Origin: Pigoraptor vietnamica
Taxonomy: Eukaryota > Opisthokonta > Filasterea
NCBI GenBank assembly: GCA_943704525.1
Contig: CALSCQ010002269.1
Span: 1-24,932, forward strand
Reading direction: 5' to 3'
Length of the DNA stretch: 24,932 nt
Both the position numbers and the translations under genes were made by a program. Under the pieces are notes generated by a model. That model was not told where the DNA came from. It ran no database searches and worked only from the letters and a program-made list of their open reading frames with translations. Below, piece by piece: positions 1 to 13,000 of this stretch. Position 1 is the first letter of the stretch; every line of letters begins with the position of its first letter.

Positions 1-114
<114 letters not shown>

Positions 115-215
115 GACTACACACACGAGCTTTGCACTCTCGCTCTTGGGAAATGCCCGTTTCAATGTGCATGTGCAGTGCATGCCAGGGCTTACACTCC
201 GGCGCTCGCCCGCAG

Positions 216-3200
216 TTCCTGACACTTCCGTCGAGTTCCCCATTTCGGCCGTGACCGTTTGGGACTACAAGCTCGGCACGACGGCAACATACCGCAACAC
301 TCCTGACAAGTGGCGCGCTGTCTCTTCGGAGGCGCTCAATGCGCGCGTGGATGCCGGCGACCCCGACCGGTACCGCGACGGACTCTTGTCTGACACGCAG
401 ACAGCATCGTATTTCGCGAACGAAGGGGCTTTGTACACGCGTACAACGAAGTACAAATTGACGCTCCAACTCGCCGTTACGCAGCCCGGCGACGCACAAG
501 TGCGAGGTGGGCAAGCCTGCTCTTGTGTGCATGCGTTCTCACACAACACGCACAATGCACGCACGGCTGAACAACACGAATAACAATCACAACAGCGACA
601 CAAAGAAGCCGACACGTACACACACTCACATACGCACAATTTGGCGCTTCCTCGTTCATTCGACCCCATCTGCGGCAGCTGCTTACGGATGCGCGTTAAT
701 TATACAGCCCTAGCGACTCTTCGTCACCGTCCTTTTTACATCTGTCGCAGACTTTCGCGTCTACCCGGAGGACTGCACCATGACGGCGAGTGTCGACGAC
801 AACAGCGCAACGTACTCTGCCGTCAAGCCGACGGCGGCCACGCGCGACGCATCGGCGGGCAACATTGTGAAGCTTGTGTTCGAGCATGATTTGGGCCCAC
901 TGCGTGCTCGAGACACCGAGTATCAGATTGGCCTGCGCGTGCAGTGCAAGATGGTCTCGCAGGGAGCGGAGACGGGGACGTACGACCGGTAAATGCCGTG
1001 CTCTGTTTCAGCGCGGGCGTGTATCTTGGCTTTGCGAGTAATATTTCGCACGCACGCACACAGGCACACACACCGGCGCCCGCGCTCACACATACACATA
1101 CACACACCCACACACTCACGCACACACACCCGCACACACACCCGCACACACACACACACTCACACCCACACACACACACTCGCTCACACTCACAAAATCT
1201 ATTTCTTTACGATGCCCTAGGAGGCAATCTAATGTGTTGCGCTCGCTTCAGCGGCACACGTTTCAGTAGCATGCTGTGTGCGTCACTTGTACTCTCCAAG
1301 ATAACACCACAAACACTCATCATTCTTCATGGCCTGATTGCACGCAGAGTGATTGTCCTCGATCGAATTCCCGTGTTCTACGCTACCAAAGTCCCCCGCT
1401 ACGGCTCTAATGACATGGCACTCAACGTGGGAAGCCGCGTTTACAGTCGCGGGACGACAAAGGTCACGATTTCGTGGAACACGTGGACGCTCGGTGCAAC
1501 GAAGAAGGCGCTCAACTCGCCTTCCACGTGCGCGCAAGGGGAGCGCGTGAAACTGACGGTCATGCCATACAATGGCGAGAACCCGGAGAAGAAGGTCGAG
1601 TACGACAATCTCTGTCTCTCCAGCACCCATGCGGTCGATGTGAAGGACGGATACGCGTACGTCGTCGTGCTGGAGGTCAACGACGCGAGCGAGCAGATGA
1701 GGAGTGCGCAGTCGCAGTTTTCCGTCGGCCCACCCGACCCCGCTGTTGTCGGAAAGGGCAAGTTCAAGTGCGTTCAAGGTGCGGCATCGCAGTTTTCGCA
1801 GTGCGCGCCGTCGTCGGTCGACTTCACCGGCGCCGTGACGCAAGACAAGAGCAACCTCAAGGACCGCATCGGCGACAACAAGGCCGACCTCACCAACAAC
1901 CCCGGGAACCCGCCGGTGTGGGCGTCGTTTGCGTACACGTATGGCAACAGCTACGTGCCCTCCCTGCGCGCGTCCCCGGTCCTTGTTACCTCGTCGATCA
2001 CCAGCACAACGGACGCCTTCGTGACCAACCTGGGCGGTGGGCTCGGGGCCGCTACGACCTTCTACGCAACGCTCGTTGCGTGCAACTCCGGCAACGGCTG
2101 TGCGACGGCTTATGCAACGCCCGTCGTCGTCGAATCGTCGAGTCCCTCCGTCTTCGGCCAGGGCCATTCGTTCACGTACGTCGGTGCCGCGGCGCCCTCT
2201 TTCTCGTTCGTTGCGGATGGGTCCAAGCCGTCCATGTTCTGGGTGGTGGCGCGGCCGGTGAACGGCGGCGCCCCCATTAGGGTCCAATTCGGCGCTGCGA
2301 TTGGCGATGCAGGACTTCCCGAGCCTCCGGCACAGCGAGCGCTCTACAGGGACTGCGTGCGCATGCCCACAGGAAGTGGGTGGCTGCGTGTGTGCGCCTG
2401 TGGCTGTTGTCGGATTGGTGGATTCTATTAACTTCCTTTTGTTTTGTGGGAGCTAGGAGGTGGGGTAGTTGAGGTTAGAGCCATGTCTTACACGCCGTAC
2501 TCTATCGCAGACAACGCCCCGTTCCTCTGGTACGCCTTCGACGACGGCGCCGACGTGGCGGTGGAGGATATCACGGGGCGCGCAACCGCAACAGTCATGC
2601 GCGACCCATCGAGCGTGATCTTCTTTGATTGGGTCCCCGCTGTCTCTGGCCAGCCAAGCCGCCCCGTCGCCCTCGTCGACAGCCGCGTCGTGGGCAAGGA
2701 CACGCCCGTGCTCGCGTCGACAGACGTCTACTCGGAGGCGAACGGCGCGACGCTCGTACTCACGCTCTCAAACACGGACGCTGCGGCGGCCTTTGCGGGA
2801 AGTGAGTTATTTTTTTGCGCTTTCACACCGGACAAACCGCACGCTAACGGGGCCTCCTCGATCGCAGCCACGCCATACGCCCTGTATCTGTTTGGGGAGA
2901 CGGCCGACGTGTCCGTGACACAGGACGGCGGCCAGCTGTATGTGGCGGTCACGAGCCCCTCGCAGTTTTACTTGAAGTGCCCGATATTGGCGACGCATCC
3001 CTTTCGCCTGACGGAATTTGTTCTGACGATGGCGCCGGTCAACCGCGCCACCGACACACCTTCGGTGAAGCTGTCTGCGTTCCTGCGTTATCCCTCGCCC
3101 GTTGCGTGCACCGCGACGGCTGTGGACCGCCCTTACACCGGCCAGGATAAGAAGATCGCAGTGAGCGCACGCTTCGGGGCGGTGGCCGGCGTGCGTGCGT

Positions 3201-6200
3201 ACTCTCGCGCGATGATGACGGTAGCGGCCGACGGCACCGTAACAGACCTAATGTCACTCACCGGTAAGCGAGCAATATTGGGCGCGCGAGGTTTGTTTGT
3301 CTCATTTCTGGCCGCAATACACGCGGTTGAACTCGCCGGCATATTCCTCTTCTGGCGCTTGTGCTCACCGGCTTCCTCCTTCCGCAGAGCCTCTGCTTTT
3401 CGTGTCGCCCTTCCGCCGCGTGCCACGTGACTGGACGCCCAGCTGGGTCACGGGACTGCTCTCGCCCTCCCGCTACGACAAGGCCGATCGGTTTGGCGTC
3501 AGTTCGACGACGGCGGCCTTTGGTGGTGAGCTGTATGGAACGCAGGCATCGATCGACAGGACGCGCCCGCTGCCGTCCACCTTTTCGGTTGCCGCTTGGT
3601 TCGCGACGTCGACGACGGGGAAGGCGTGCATTCTCAGTGGGTTTCGCTGTTTTGTGTGTGTCGGCGCGCTTTCTTTGTCAGTTGTGCTGCAGTGAGAATG
3701 TGTATGTGATCCCATGCTGGATACTCGCACACCACTTTGCACACACACACGCACACATACATATACACACACACACGGGCGTGCGTGCGCGCGGCCTTGC
3801 GCAATGACACTCAAGCAAATTATTCACAACCGCAACCGCGCACGCAGAAATCGGCGATTCGAAGTGTTCCTACTCGCTGTGCATCGACAAGGCGCTCATG
3901 GCCGGCGACGTAGTGGCCCAAATGCGCTACACGACGCTGACTCTTGAGCTCGCGTGCGATTCTGCCCAGCCCATCGACACGGCGCGCTTTGTTGGGCCTT
4001 ACCTGGCCGATGGGGCGTGGCACCACGTTCTGTTTGTAAACAGCGACGCCCGCGGGGTTGCGGCGGCATACTTTGACGGTCGCAAGGCCGCTCTCGTGCG
4101 CGATCTGTCCATGAGAGGCACTGGCGTCCCCGCCGTCAACGTGCAGGACGTTCGACTGGGGCTCAACTTCGTGGGCTCGATCGACGAGGTGTTTGTGCTG
4201 CCGTACGCTTTGGACGACGCGGGGGCGGCAAAGATGGCCGGTGTGTACATGTGAAGCAGTGCAAGGGCCGGTAGCAGTCAGAGTGCTGTAACTGCTGTAT
4301 CATGAGCTCAAGCATTCCGACGCCAGCGTGTGATGCTGATTGCTCACGTGTGTGTTTGTGTGCGTGTGCGCAGACGCTACTAAGGACTGCACACCGGGCG
4401 TGTACCTCACAACCGTTACGGCACCCGAGATGAACACGCGGTAGGGTTAATGCGCCACTACGTTACGTGGCACCGGTTGTTACTGCAACGCGGTCGGTCA
4501 GACAAACACCACACAAACACTGACCCATTGTTACTAACGCCTTCTTCTCTGTCCCGCGCGCAGAGACATGTTGAAGATTACAACGACCGTGACTTCGACT
4601 GCGGGCAATTCTGCGTCGCAGTCGGTCCAATACACGGCCGACAGCACGCCGCCCGTTCCCGGCATGGTGCGCGAGGGCCACCCGCAAGTGGACGCGGATT
4701 ACATTGGACCCAACACGCCCATCGCCGTGTACTGGTCGCCGTTTGTGGAGACGGACAGCGCCATCGCAGGCTACGAGGTCGGCTACGCGACCGCTTGTGA
4801 TGAACAGAAGGTGAAGGCGTGGACGTATGTGGGCCTCGCTGTCGGCTGGTCCCTCCCGCAGTGGCCCGCCAACGACGTGTCCAACAAAACGCGCCTCATA
4901 TTTGTCGTGCGTGCGACGAACACCGCGAACCTCGCGTCGTTTGCGTGCTCGAACGGGGTACGTGTGTGCGTTCGTCTAGTTTTCCTCTGAGTGGGTGACG
5001 TGACTAGTATGTTTTGTCATGGCATGCAACGGGATTGTGTGCGCTTTGACGGGGCACATCGCATGCATTCTGCCACTGCCGACGCTTTTCTTCTTCTCGG
5101 CTCCCGTCCGCAGATTTCGTTCGACGACAGCGCGCCGTCCCTCAGCGTCTCAATTGACCGCACGTGGCCACTGGATGGTGTCAATGCGTGGGGATCGGAC
5201 CACGTTACCGAGATTACCTTCCGATGGGTGGCGACGGACAACGACGGCATTTCGCACATTGACGTGTCGGTCACCGGCGCCGAGCTCGACCAGTCGACGT
5301 TCAAGTACCTCGTGGGCAACTCTCTGTCGATTCCTCTTAACGGCAAGGTCCGCAACGGGCAGACGATTTCGTTCTCCGTCGTCGCCTACGACGTATCGAT
5401 GCAGTCGGCGCGCGTGGATGGCACCCTTACGCTCGACTCGACCACCCCGGATGTCCAGCAGGCGCTGCAGGGCGAGGCAGCGACGCCGTTCAGCACAGCC
5501 AGCGACTGCAACATCGCCGTGTCGTGGCTGTTCGCGGAGGACGACCCCAAGGGCCTCGCAAAGTGAGTCCAGTTACAGACTTTGCCTTTTTCTTATCACA
5601 TTGATTCAGAATTGTTTGTCTGTTACTCTCAGTTTGCGACAGCAGTTCTGACTTTTTTTCTGGCTTGTGACACTCAGGACGCTGTGGTCTGTCGCACCCG
5701 GCCCCAACGACCATCAGCGCGGCCTGAAGGACCCACGGCGCGTCGGCATGACACCGGTCAACGCACCCTCCAACGGCAGCGTGCAGTACCTTACCATCGG
5801 GCGCCAGGGACTGCAGAACCTTCCGGACGGCCGCCCGGCTTACGTGACGCTGCGTGCGTACAACTTTGCGGGGCGCTTCACCGAGTCGCAAGTGCAGGTC
5901 ATGATCGATTGCACGCCGCCAGTGGCCGGACGTGCGTACGAGACGGTGGGGATGGACGCTGCCGCCCTTCGCCGCGACGCGCGTGTGCAGAACTCGCTCG
6001 ACTCGATCCTCGTGGCGGTGCCTGGATTTGTGGATCCGCACACGACCGTGCTGGATTTCGACCTCCGCGTGCTCGACGACGGCGAAAATGTCGTCTCGGA
6101 GTCACTTGCGGTGCAGCCGATGGTGGCGGTGGGCGGCGTGCCGTGGATCGAGGTGACGGGCCTCTCCCTGACTGCGAAGAAGACGTACCGTGTGCGCGTG

Positions 6201-6848
6201 CGCGCGTACAACCGCGTAAGAGGGTACGCCGAAGTGACCACTAACGGCGTGGTCCCTCTGCCCGGGACATCCTTCGACAACGCAACGATCGCCTTTGTGC
6301 CCGTGCGCAATGGCCGCTCTCGCGACGCCTTCGCCTACCAGCCGTCCGCGACGCAGGTGACCGTGAAGTGGACGGGCTTCCCTGACGCCATCGTGGCGCA
6401 ATATCGGTGGGGCGTGGGCCCGCTCGGCGCAGACCCCGTGACGCTTGCGCGCCTCACATCGCCGTCCGGACACGGCGGTATCGCGACGACAATTCTCCCG
6501 TCCACGTTCGCCACACCCGGCGTGCCGTACAAGGCCTGCGTGGTCGCGGACCTTGCGACGGGCGCGAGTGACTCTGCGAGCCCCGTGTGCACGACGGTCT
6601 CGCTGGTGGTGGACGTGACGCCCCCTCCGAACGGCACGTGCGCCTTCCAGCACCGCATCGACCCCAATGGCGGCTCCGTATACATCCGGGGCTCGGTCTC
6701 CGTGTCCGACAGTGAGTCGCCGGTGTACTCGATCGAGTGGCAGCTGGCGGGGACGTCGGCGGGTACGCAGCCGATGTCCGCGTGGATCAACGTGCGGCTG
6801 AACGAGACGCAAGTGAGTGTGTGCTGCGCATAGAGATGGGCGAGTAGA

Positions 6849-6902
<54 letters not shown>

Positions 6903-6984
6903 GTGTGTGCGTGTGTGTGTGCGTGTGCGTGTGCGTGTGCGTGTGCGTGTGCGTGTGTGTGTGTGTGTATGTGTGTGCGTGTGT

Positions 6985-7047
<63 letters not shown>

Positions 7048-10000
7048 GAGCCGGCGTGTCGGTGTGCTTTACTGTCCGTATATCAATCACTCGATGGTTG
7101 TCTTATGTCCGTGCGTCGCCACATGACGTGTTCACCCACCGGCCATTACATTGCCGCGTGTGCAGGCCATAGAGCGGACCATTTCGTCGCTCCCCTTCGT
7201 TCTCTTTCAGACGCGGTCGTTGTTCATCAACGTCCGCGTGTGCAACTACGCAACGCTGTGCTCCACGCGCACCGTGGCCTCCGTGCCCACCGGCGCCCCC
7301 GTGTTCTCCGCGCGCATCATCGACGTCGGCGACGCCGAGTGGAAGCGTCCCGGCCGCGGGAACGATATCGAGGCAACCGGCTCACGTGACACCCTTTACG
7401 CGGCGTTTGTGAACGCTCCAAAGCGTGACTCGGACTCTGCGTGGTCCGTGGTGCTGCGGTACGTACGGCGTCATGAGCACTGAGCTGGTCACAACGCCGC
7501 GTTCACTCGCAATGCGCACGTTATCCACATAGGATGTTCGTACACGTGTGTACCGTCAACCGCACATGCACCCGACTGCAAGCACACATATTCACGATGT
7601 CATGCCCCCTTTCTGACACCAGTCCTCCCTCGTACGCAGTGGCGATATCGATGCGGTGATTGCGCAGGGAATCCTGCCCTCCACCTCGGACACAATCACC
7701 GCGAGTAACCTCCGCCTCGCCCAGGGACGCCGTTACTACGTGTGCCTCATGGGCGGCAGCGCGCCCCTCTGCAGTAACGGAGTAACGGCAGACTACGACC
7801 CTCCGGTGCCCGGTATTGTGCGCGACGGTGCGCTGCGCGGCATAGACGCGGACTTCACTTCGTCGCTCGACCACATTGCGGCGAACTGGGACGACTTTGA
7901 CGACGTGCCCAATGCCGCCGACGCCGTCGAGTTCCGCTCGGGCATCGTGGGATATGCTGTGGCAGCCGGTGGGCGTGATATTCGTGTGGTCCTGCGTGCC
8001 TGTGGGAGCACGCCTATCGATTTTTTTTGTGCATGTGCATGTGCGTGCGCGTGCGTGTGTGTGTGTGTGTGTGCGTGTGCGTGTGTGTGTGTGCGTGCGT
8101 GCGTGTGCCGGTGCACGTGTGTGTACATGTGTGTTGTGGCGTTGTGTTGTGCCGTGGATACGAAGTGCGCGTGTGTATGCTTACATTGCTCCTAACCCGC
8201 GCAATTCTTTCGCAACACGGGACAGGCTTTTACCCTGGAGGCACCGAGCTGTTTGACTTCTGGAGTGTCGGCAGCAGTACGTCAGCGGTGCGTCAGAACG
8301 TCTCGTTGATAACAGGCACCACTTACTACATCACGGTGGGTGCGAGGGGAATCGCCTTCACATTGATTGCTCGAGGCTCGTGTTTGTGCGCCCTTATTAG
8401 AACCGGCGACTGCAGCACTCTAATAGCTCGCTTTGTGCCTCACACTTGCCTTGCCTTGTGCGTACTGTCACTTCGACAGGTGCGCGCATTTGACCTCGTC
8501 GGCAACGCCGGCTTTGGCTACTCGAACGGCATCACCGTGGACGCGACGCCCCCCGTGTCCGCGGTCGCGCACCCCGTGCTCCTCGACGCCGTGGGAACGG
8601 TGGACGGCGTGCTCATCCTCGCTTCGAACAGGGAGATAGTCGTCAGCTGGCCATCGATCGTGGACGACGAGAGCGGCATCGCGTACGTGACGGTGGCCGT
8701 CGGCAGCCAGCCCGGCACAGGCGACATTGTGGCACCTGTCGAGTACCGCGACGTGGACGAGGCGACGCTGAGCAACCTCACGCTCTATGACGGACACGAC
8801 TACGAAGTCAGCGTACTCGCTGTGAACGGCGCGGGGCTCTCGGCGCTCTTCCGCTCGCAGCCCTTCCGCGTGGACGCGTCGCCGCCGCAGCCTCCGATGG
8901 TGTCGGACGGCGTCGACGCGTACAACGACGTCGACTATCAGCAGACGTTTGCGTTTAGCGCGGCGTGGGTCCCTGCCGTGGACCACCACTCGGGCATCGC
9001 GCGCTACGAGTGCTTCCTCGGGAGTGCGAGTGGCGAGGACGACGTCGTTCCGGCCTTCTCCGTTGGCAACGCGTCGTGTGAGTGCGCGTGTTTTGCAGGT
9101 CCATCCCGTCTATCTTTCGTGAGCGCCTCTTTCTGTGCGTCTTCTGTCGCCATGCGTGAGGCTGACACCATTTTTGTCCCTCAGCTTGCAAGGTGACGAA
9201 GGTGGCTGCGCGTGGCAAGCGCTACTACATGGGCGTGCGCGTGTACAACGGCGCGGGCCTTCACGCGGTCGCTGTCTCGGATGGCGTTGTTGTCGACGAC
9301 ACACCCCCCGTGCCCGGTTACGTCGAATCGAACGCATTCACGTCCGTCGGCTACCAGTCGTACATGTGAGCTCAGTTGTTATTATGCGTGCCGTCGCTGT
9401 GCTCGTTTATTGCGCCTTCGGTACGGTCAACAGGACGCACTTCTTGGCGTCACATTGCCTCTTCTTCAGGATTTTTGCGTCGCTGACACGCGCACACAAT
9501 GCCGTCACAGGTCGCTTGTTCCAACATGGGTGGGCTTTGACGACCCGCAGTCGTCCGTGTCACACTACAAGGCGTGCGCGCACCTCGACGGGGATGCGCC
9601 CACGTACTGCGTCGACACGGGCCTTGCGACGCACGCCGTCCTCACCGCCACGAGCGTCCCAGGCTTTGCCGCGCCGAATGCCCGCCCCATCCGCATCAGC
9701 GTGCTCGTCTACAACGGCGCCAATTTGGTGTCCACCGCCGTGTCGCAGGTGGGTCCGCCACCCGTCACGTGATTCTCTGTTGGATTGACAACTCCAGGAA
9801 CAACCGCCCACTGCCCCTGTCGCACCCCTCTCCCCTCGGTAACACGCCGCCCTGTTCTGCGCGCAGATTGGAATTCGCATCGATGTGACGCCACCGACAC
9901 CGGGCACAGTCACCGTGTGCGACACTGGCAGTTCGTGCCCTCCGGCCTCCAGCGGTCGCACCTTCGTTCGTTCGCGCACGGCTGTCATGATCGAGTGGAC

Positions 10001-13000
10001 GCCGTTCGCAGACGCGGAGAGCCCCGTCGTCGACTACCTGTGGTCCATCGCTACGCTCGGCAGCAAGACGCGGTCGGGCCTTCTCAATGCCTCGCCGCAG
10101 TCCTCCGGCGGCCTCTTCTTTGCTGTCGCTGCGCCGCTGACGATGTCGAGCGGCCTCGACTACGTGGCGAATGTTGTTGCGGTCAACGCGGCGGGCCTCA
10201 GCGTGCAGGCGTCGCGCGAGTTTGTGTGCGCGCCGTCCCCACCGCGGCGCGACAGGGGCGCCATCACGATCAAGCTGTCGGGCACAACGGCGACCGTCCA
10301 GTACCACTCGTTTGTGGACATTGTGCTCCGCGACCCCGAGACACTCACGTGCGCCGTGTATGTCGGCGGTGGCTGGGACCAGTACGAGGCGACGGCCGCT
10401 GTGCTGCCGACCATGCGCCAAGACTCGCTGTGGACCGTTCCCGTGCAGATTTCCGCCACTCTTGCGGCGAAGGGAGCCGCGCAGCTGCATGCGACGGTGC
10501 GCTGCACAAACCCCGCGGGGTTGTCGACTGTCATGCACTCGAAGGCGGCGCCGGACAAGATCGCGTGCGACAGTGAGTGACTTCATCGATTTCGCGTGTG
10601 CGCGCGCGCTTGTGTTGGTGTGGGTGGATGCGTGTGAGTGTGGGTGATATGTGCGACCGTGTTGTGTCTGTGCGCGCCCGTGGGTGTTCATGTGTGCGTG
10701 CTTGCATGTGCTGTCGGTGGCATTCCTGGCGCATGAACCAACGCGACTTTTTCTTGTGTAGGTTCCACAGATCGCGGGGGCTCGGTGACCGTTACCTCCA
10801 CCGTGCGCGACGCGTCCACCACAGGCGGCGTGACCTACCAGCCGCACTCGTGCATGGTGTCTGCGTCCTGGGGCGGGTTCTCGACGGGCGCGTCGACACT
10901 TCTCCGCTACACGTGGGCCGTCGTACTCTCCAGTGCGCCATTGTTGAGCGTATACTCCGGCGCGAGCGATCTTCAGGCGGACGCAACGCTGCGGCCGTGG
11001 GACACGGAGAAGGACATGTACATCCCCGCGGGCAATACGCTCTCGGGCACTGCGACCGGTCTCAAGCTCAGTGTGGGGACGACGCAGTACAAGGTCGTCG
11101 TGCGGGCCTACTGGGCGGACGGCAAGTGCACGACAGCGTTCTCTGCGCCGTTCTCGGCGCTGAAAGACCCGCCGATGATTGCGGACGACGCGCGCGTGCG
11201 GCCGGGCCTTGACATTGGCGCGCACGTGCGCTATCTAGGGAGGGGGGCGACTGCGGGCGTGGTGTGGGACTGGTCCACTGGCGTGTCGGCCCCGCTTGAT
11301 TTGGTGCACGTCGAGTGTGCGCTGGGCACGGCGCCTGGCGTGGACGACCTCGCGCCCTTTCAGCCGGTGGCGCCGGGGACGTCGTCATGCGACTTTGCCC
11401 GCGCGAAACTCCCCGACCACCGGTTCTTCTATGCGTCCGTGCGCGTCATCAACGGTGGGTGTTAGCCTTACATTGAACGTGTCTTGCTTGTGCTATTACC
11501 GGTCATTGTGCTCGCATACAGTGCGCAGGGGTGTCGTGCGCGTGTGGTGTCGATGGCGTGGGGTTACTTGTTGATAACCTTCGGTATCTGACACGGCGCC
11601 CGCGGTCGCTCAACCGCAGTCATTGCCAAGTTCCGCATGCTGTCGACGATTGGCGTTCTTGTGGACGTGACGCCCCCCGTGAGCGGCATTGTCCTCGACG
11701 GCCTCGGCGGCACCGACATTGACGTGCAGGGCGCGGGCGACACGCTGTCGGCGACGTGGCACGGCTTCTACGACATCGAGTCGGCCGTGTCTTCCTTCTA
11801 CGTGTGCTGGGCGGAAAGCGGCAGCTGCGCTTGCGACCCGATGTCAGGCGAAGCGAACACGGCCTCGACGGGGCTCGCGACGTCCGTGACGCTGACCAGC
11901 CTCACACTCGCCGACGGCCACCGCTACAGCGTGCGCGTGATTGCGGTCAACGGCATACAGCTTCGATCGGCCGACGCGGTGTGCTCGGACGGCGTGACGG
12001 TCGACCTGAAGGCACCCGCGGCACAGGGGACCATCCAGCTGGCGTATGCTACGCGTGCGCCGTCGGGACATTATGTCACGGAGGAGCCCGGGACTGTGCG
12101 CGCGACGTGGACGGGGGCGTTCACGGACGCGCTCTCTGGCATCTATGACTACAGCGTCGCCGTGGGAACGTCACCTGGCGGCATGCAGATCCGCGGATTC
12201 CAGAGCGTCGGCACCGACACGGACTTTGAGCTGGAGAACCTCGACCTCGACCATGGGACAGTGTACTACGTGACAGTGGCGGCACGTGACTGGGCCGGCC
12301 ACACGGTGTCGGCCGTCTCGAGTGGCACTCTTGTCGACCGCACGCCTCCCGTCGCGTCCGCCGTCAGCGCCGTCGCCGTGGCGCACCCCACAGACCCGTC
12401 GAAGCGGCTCATTTCCGCGTCGTGGGACGCATTCACCGACCCAGAGTCGGACATTGTCGGGTGCACGTGGGCCCTTGGGTACGCCCGCGGCGCGGACACA
12501 CTCCAAGCGCCAACTACGGCGCCTCTGTCCACGACGGGCACGCTCTCGACCGCGTCGATTGCCCTGCCCGCTGTCGGCGTCGTCCATGTCCACGTGACTG
12601 TCGAGTGCGCGAATGCGGTGAGCATGCGCACGTCGGCGCACTCGAACGCCGTGCCCGTGTTCGCGGAAGCGCCGCTGGGCGGATTCCTGCGCATGCTTGG
12701 ATCGCCGCTCAGCGGGTCCTCGGGGATTCGCTACGTGTCGACGACGCAGCCCATCCACGCGCACTGGGGCGGCTTCTACGACCCCCTCGGCCGCATCGCC
12801 TCGTTCTCGGTGGAGTTGAGCAACAGCACGGGCGGGACGGTGGCGTTCAACACGACGAACTCGCAGGCGATGCTGTCGCTGCCTCCATCGGCACCAGACA
12901 AGACGCGCTACAACGTGCGCGTGACGCCTCTCGACGTGAATGGACTTAGATTGCAGAAGTCGGCGCTCTCGGCCACTGTGACGATTGACCTCTCGGCCCC

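Noticed and set aside
1283-2287. Long minus-strand frame of 334 codons opposite the giant gene
   Set aside because: It mirrors a G/C-third-position exon; its arginine-rich product has no family features and no splice or start context.
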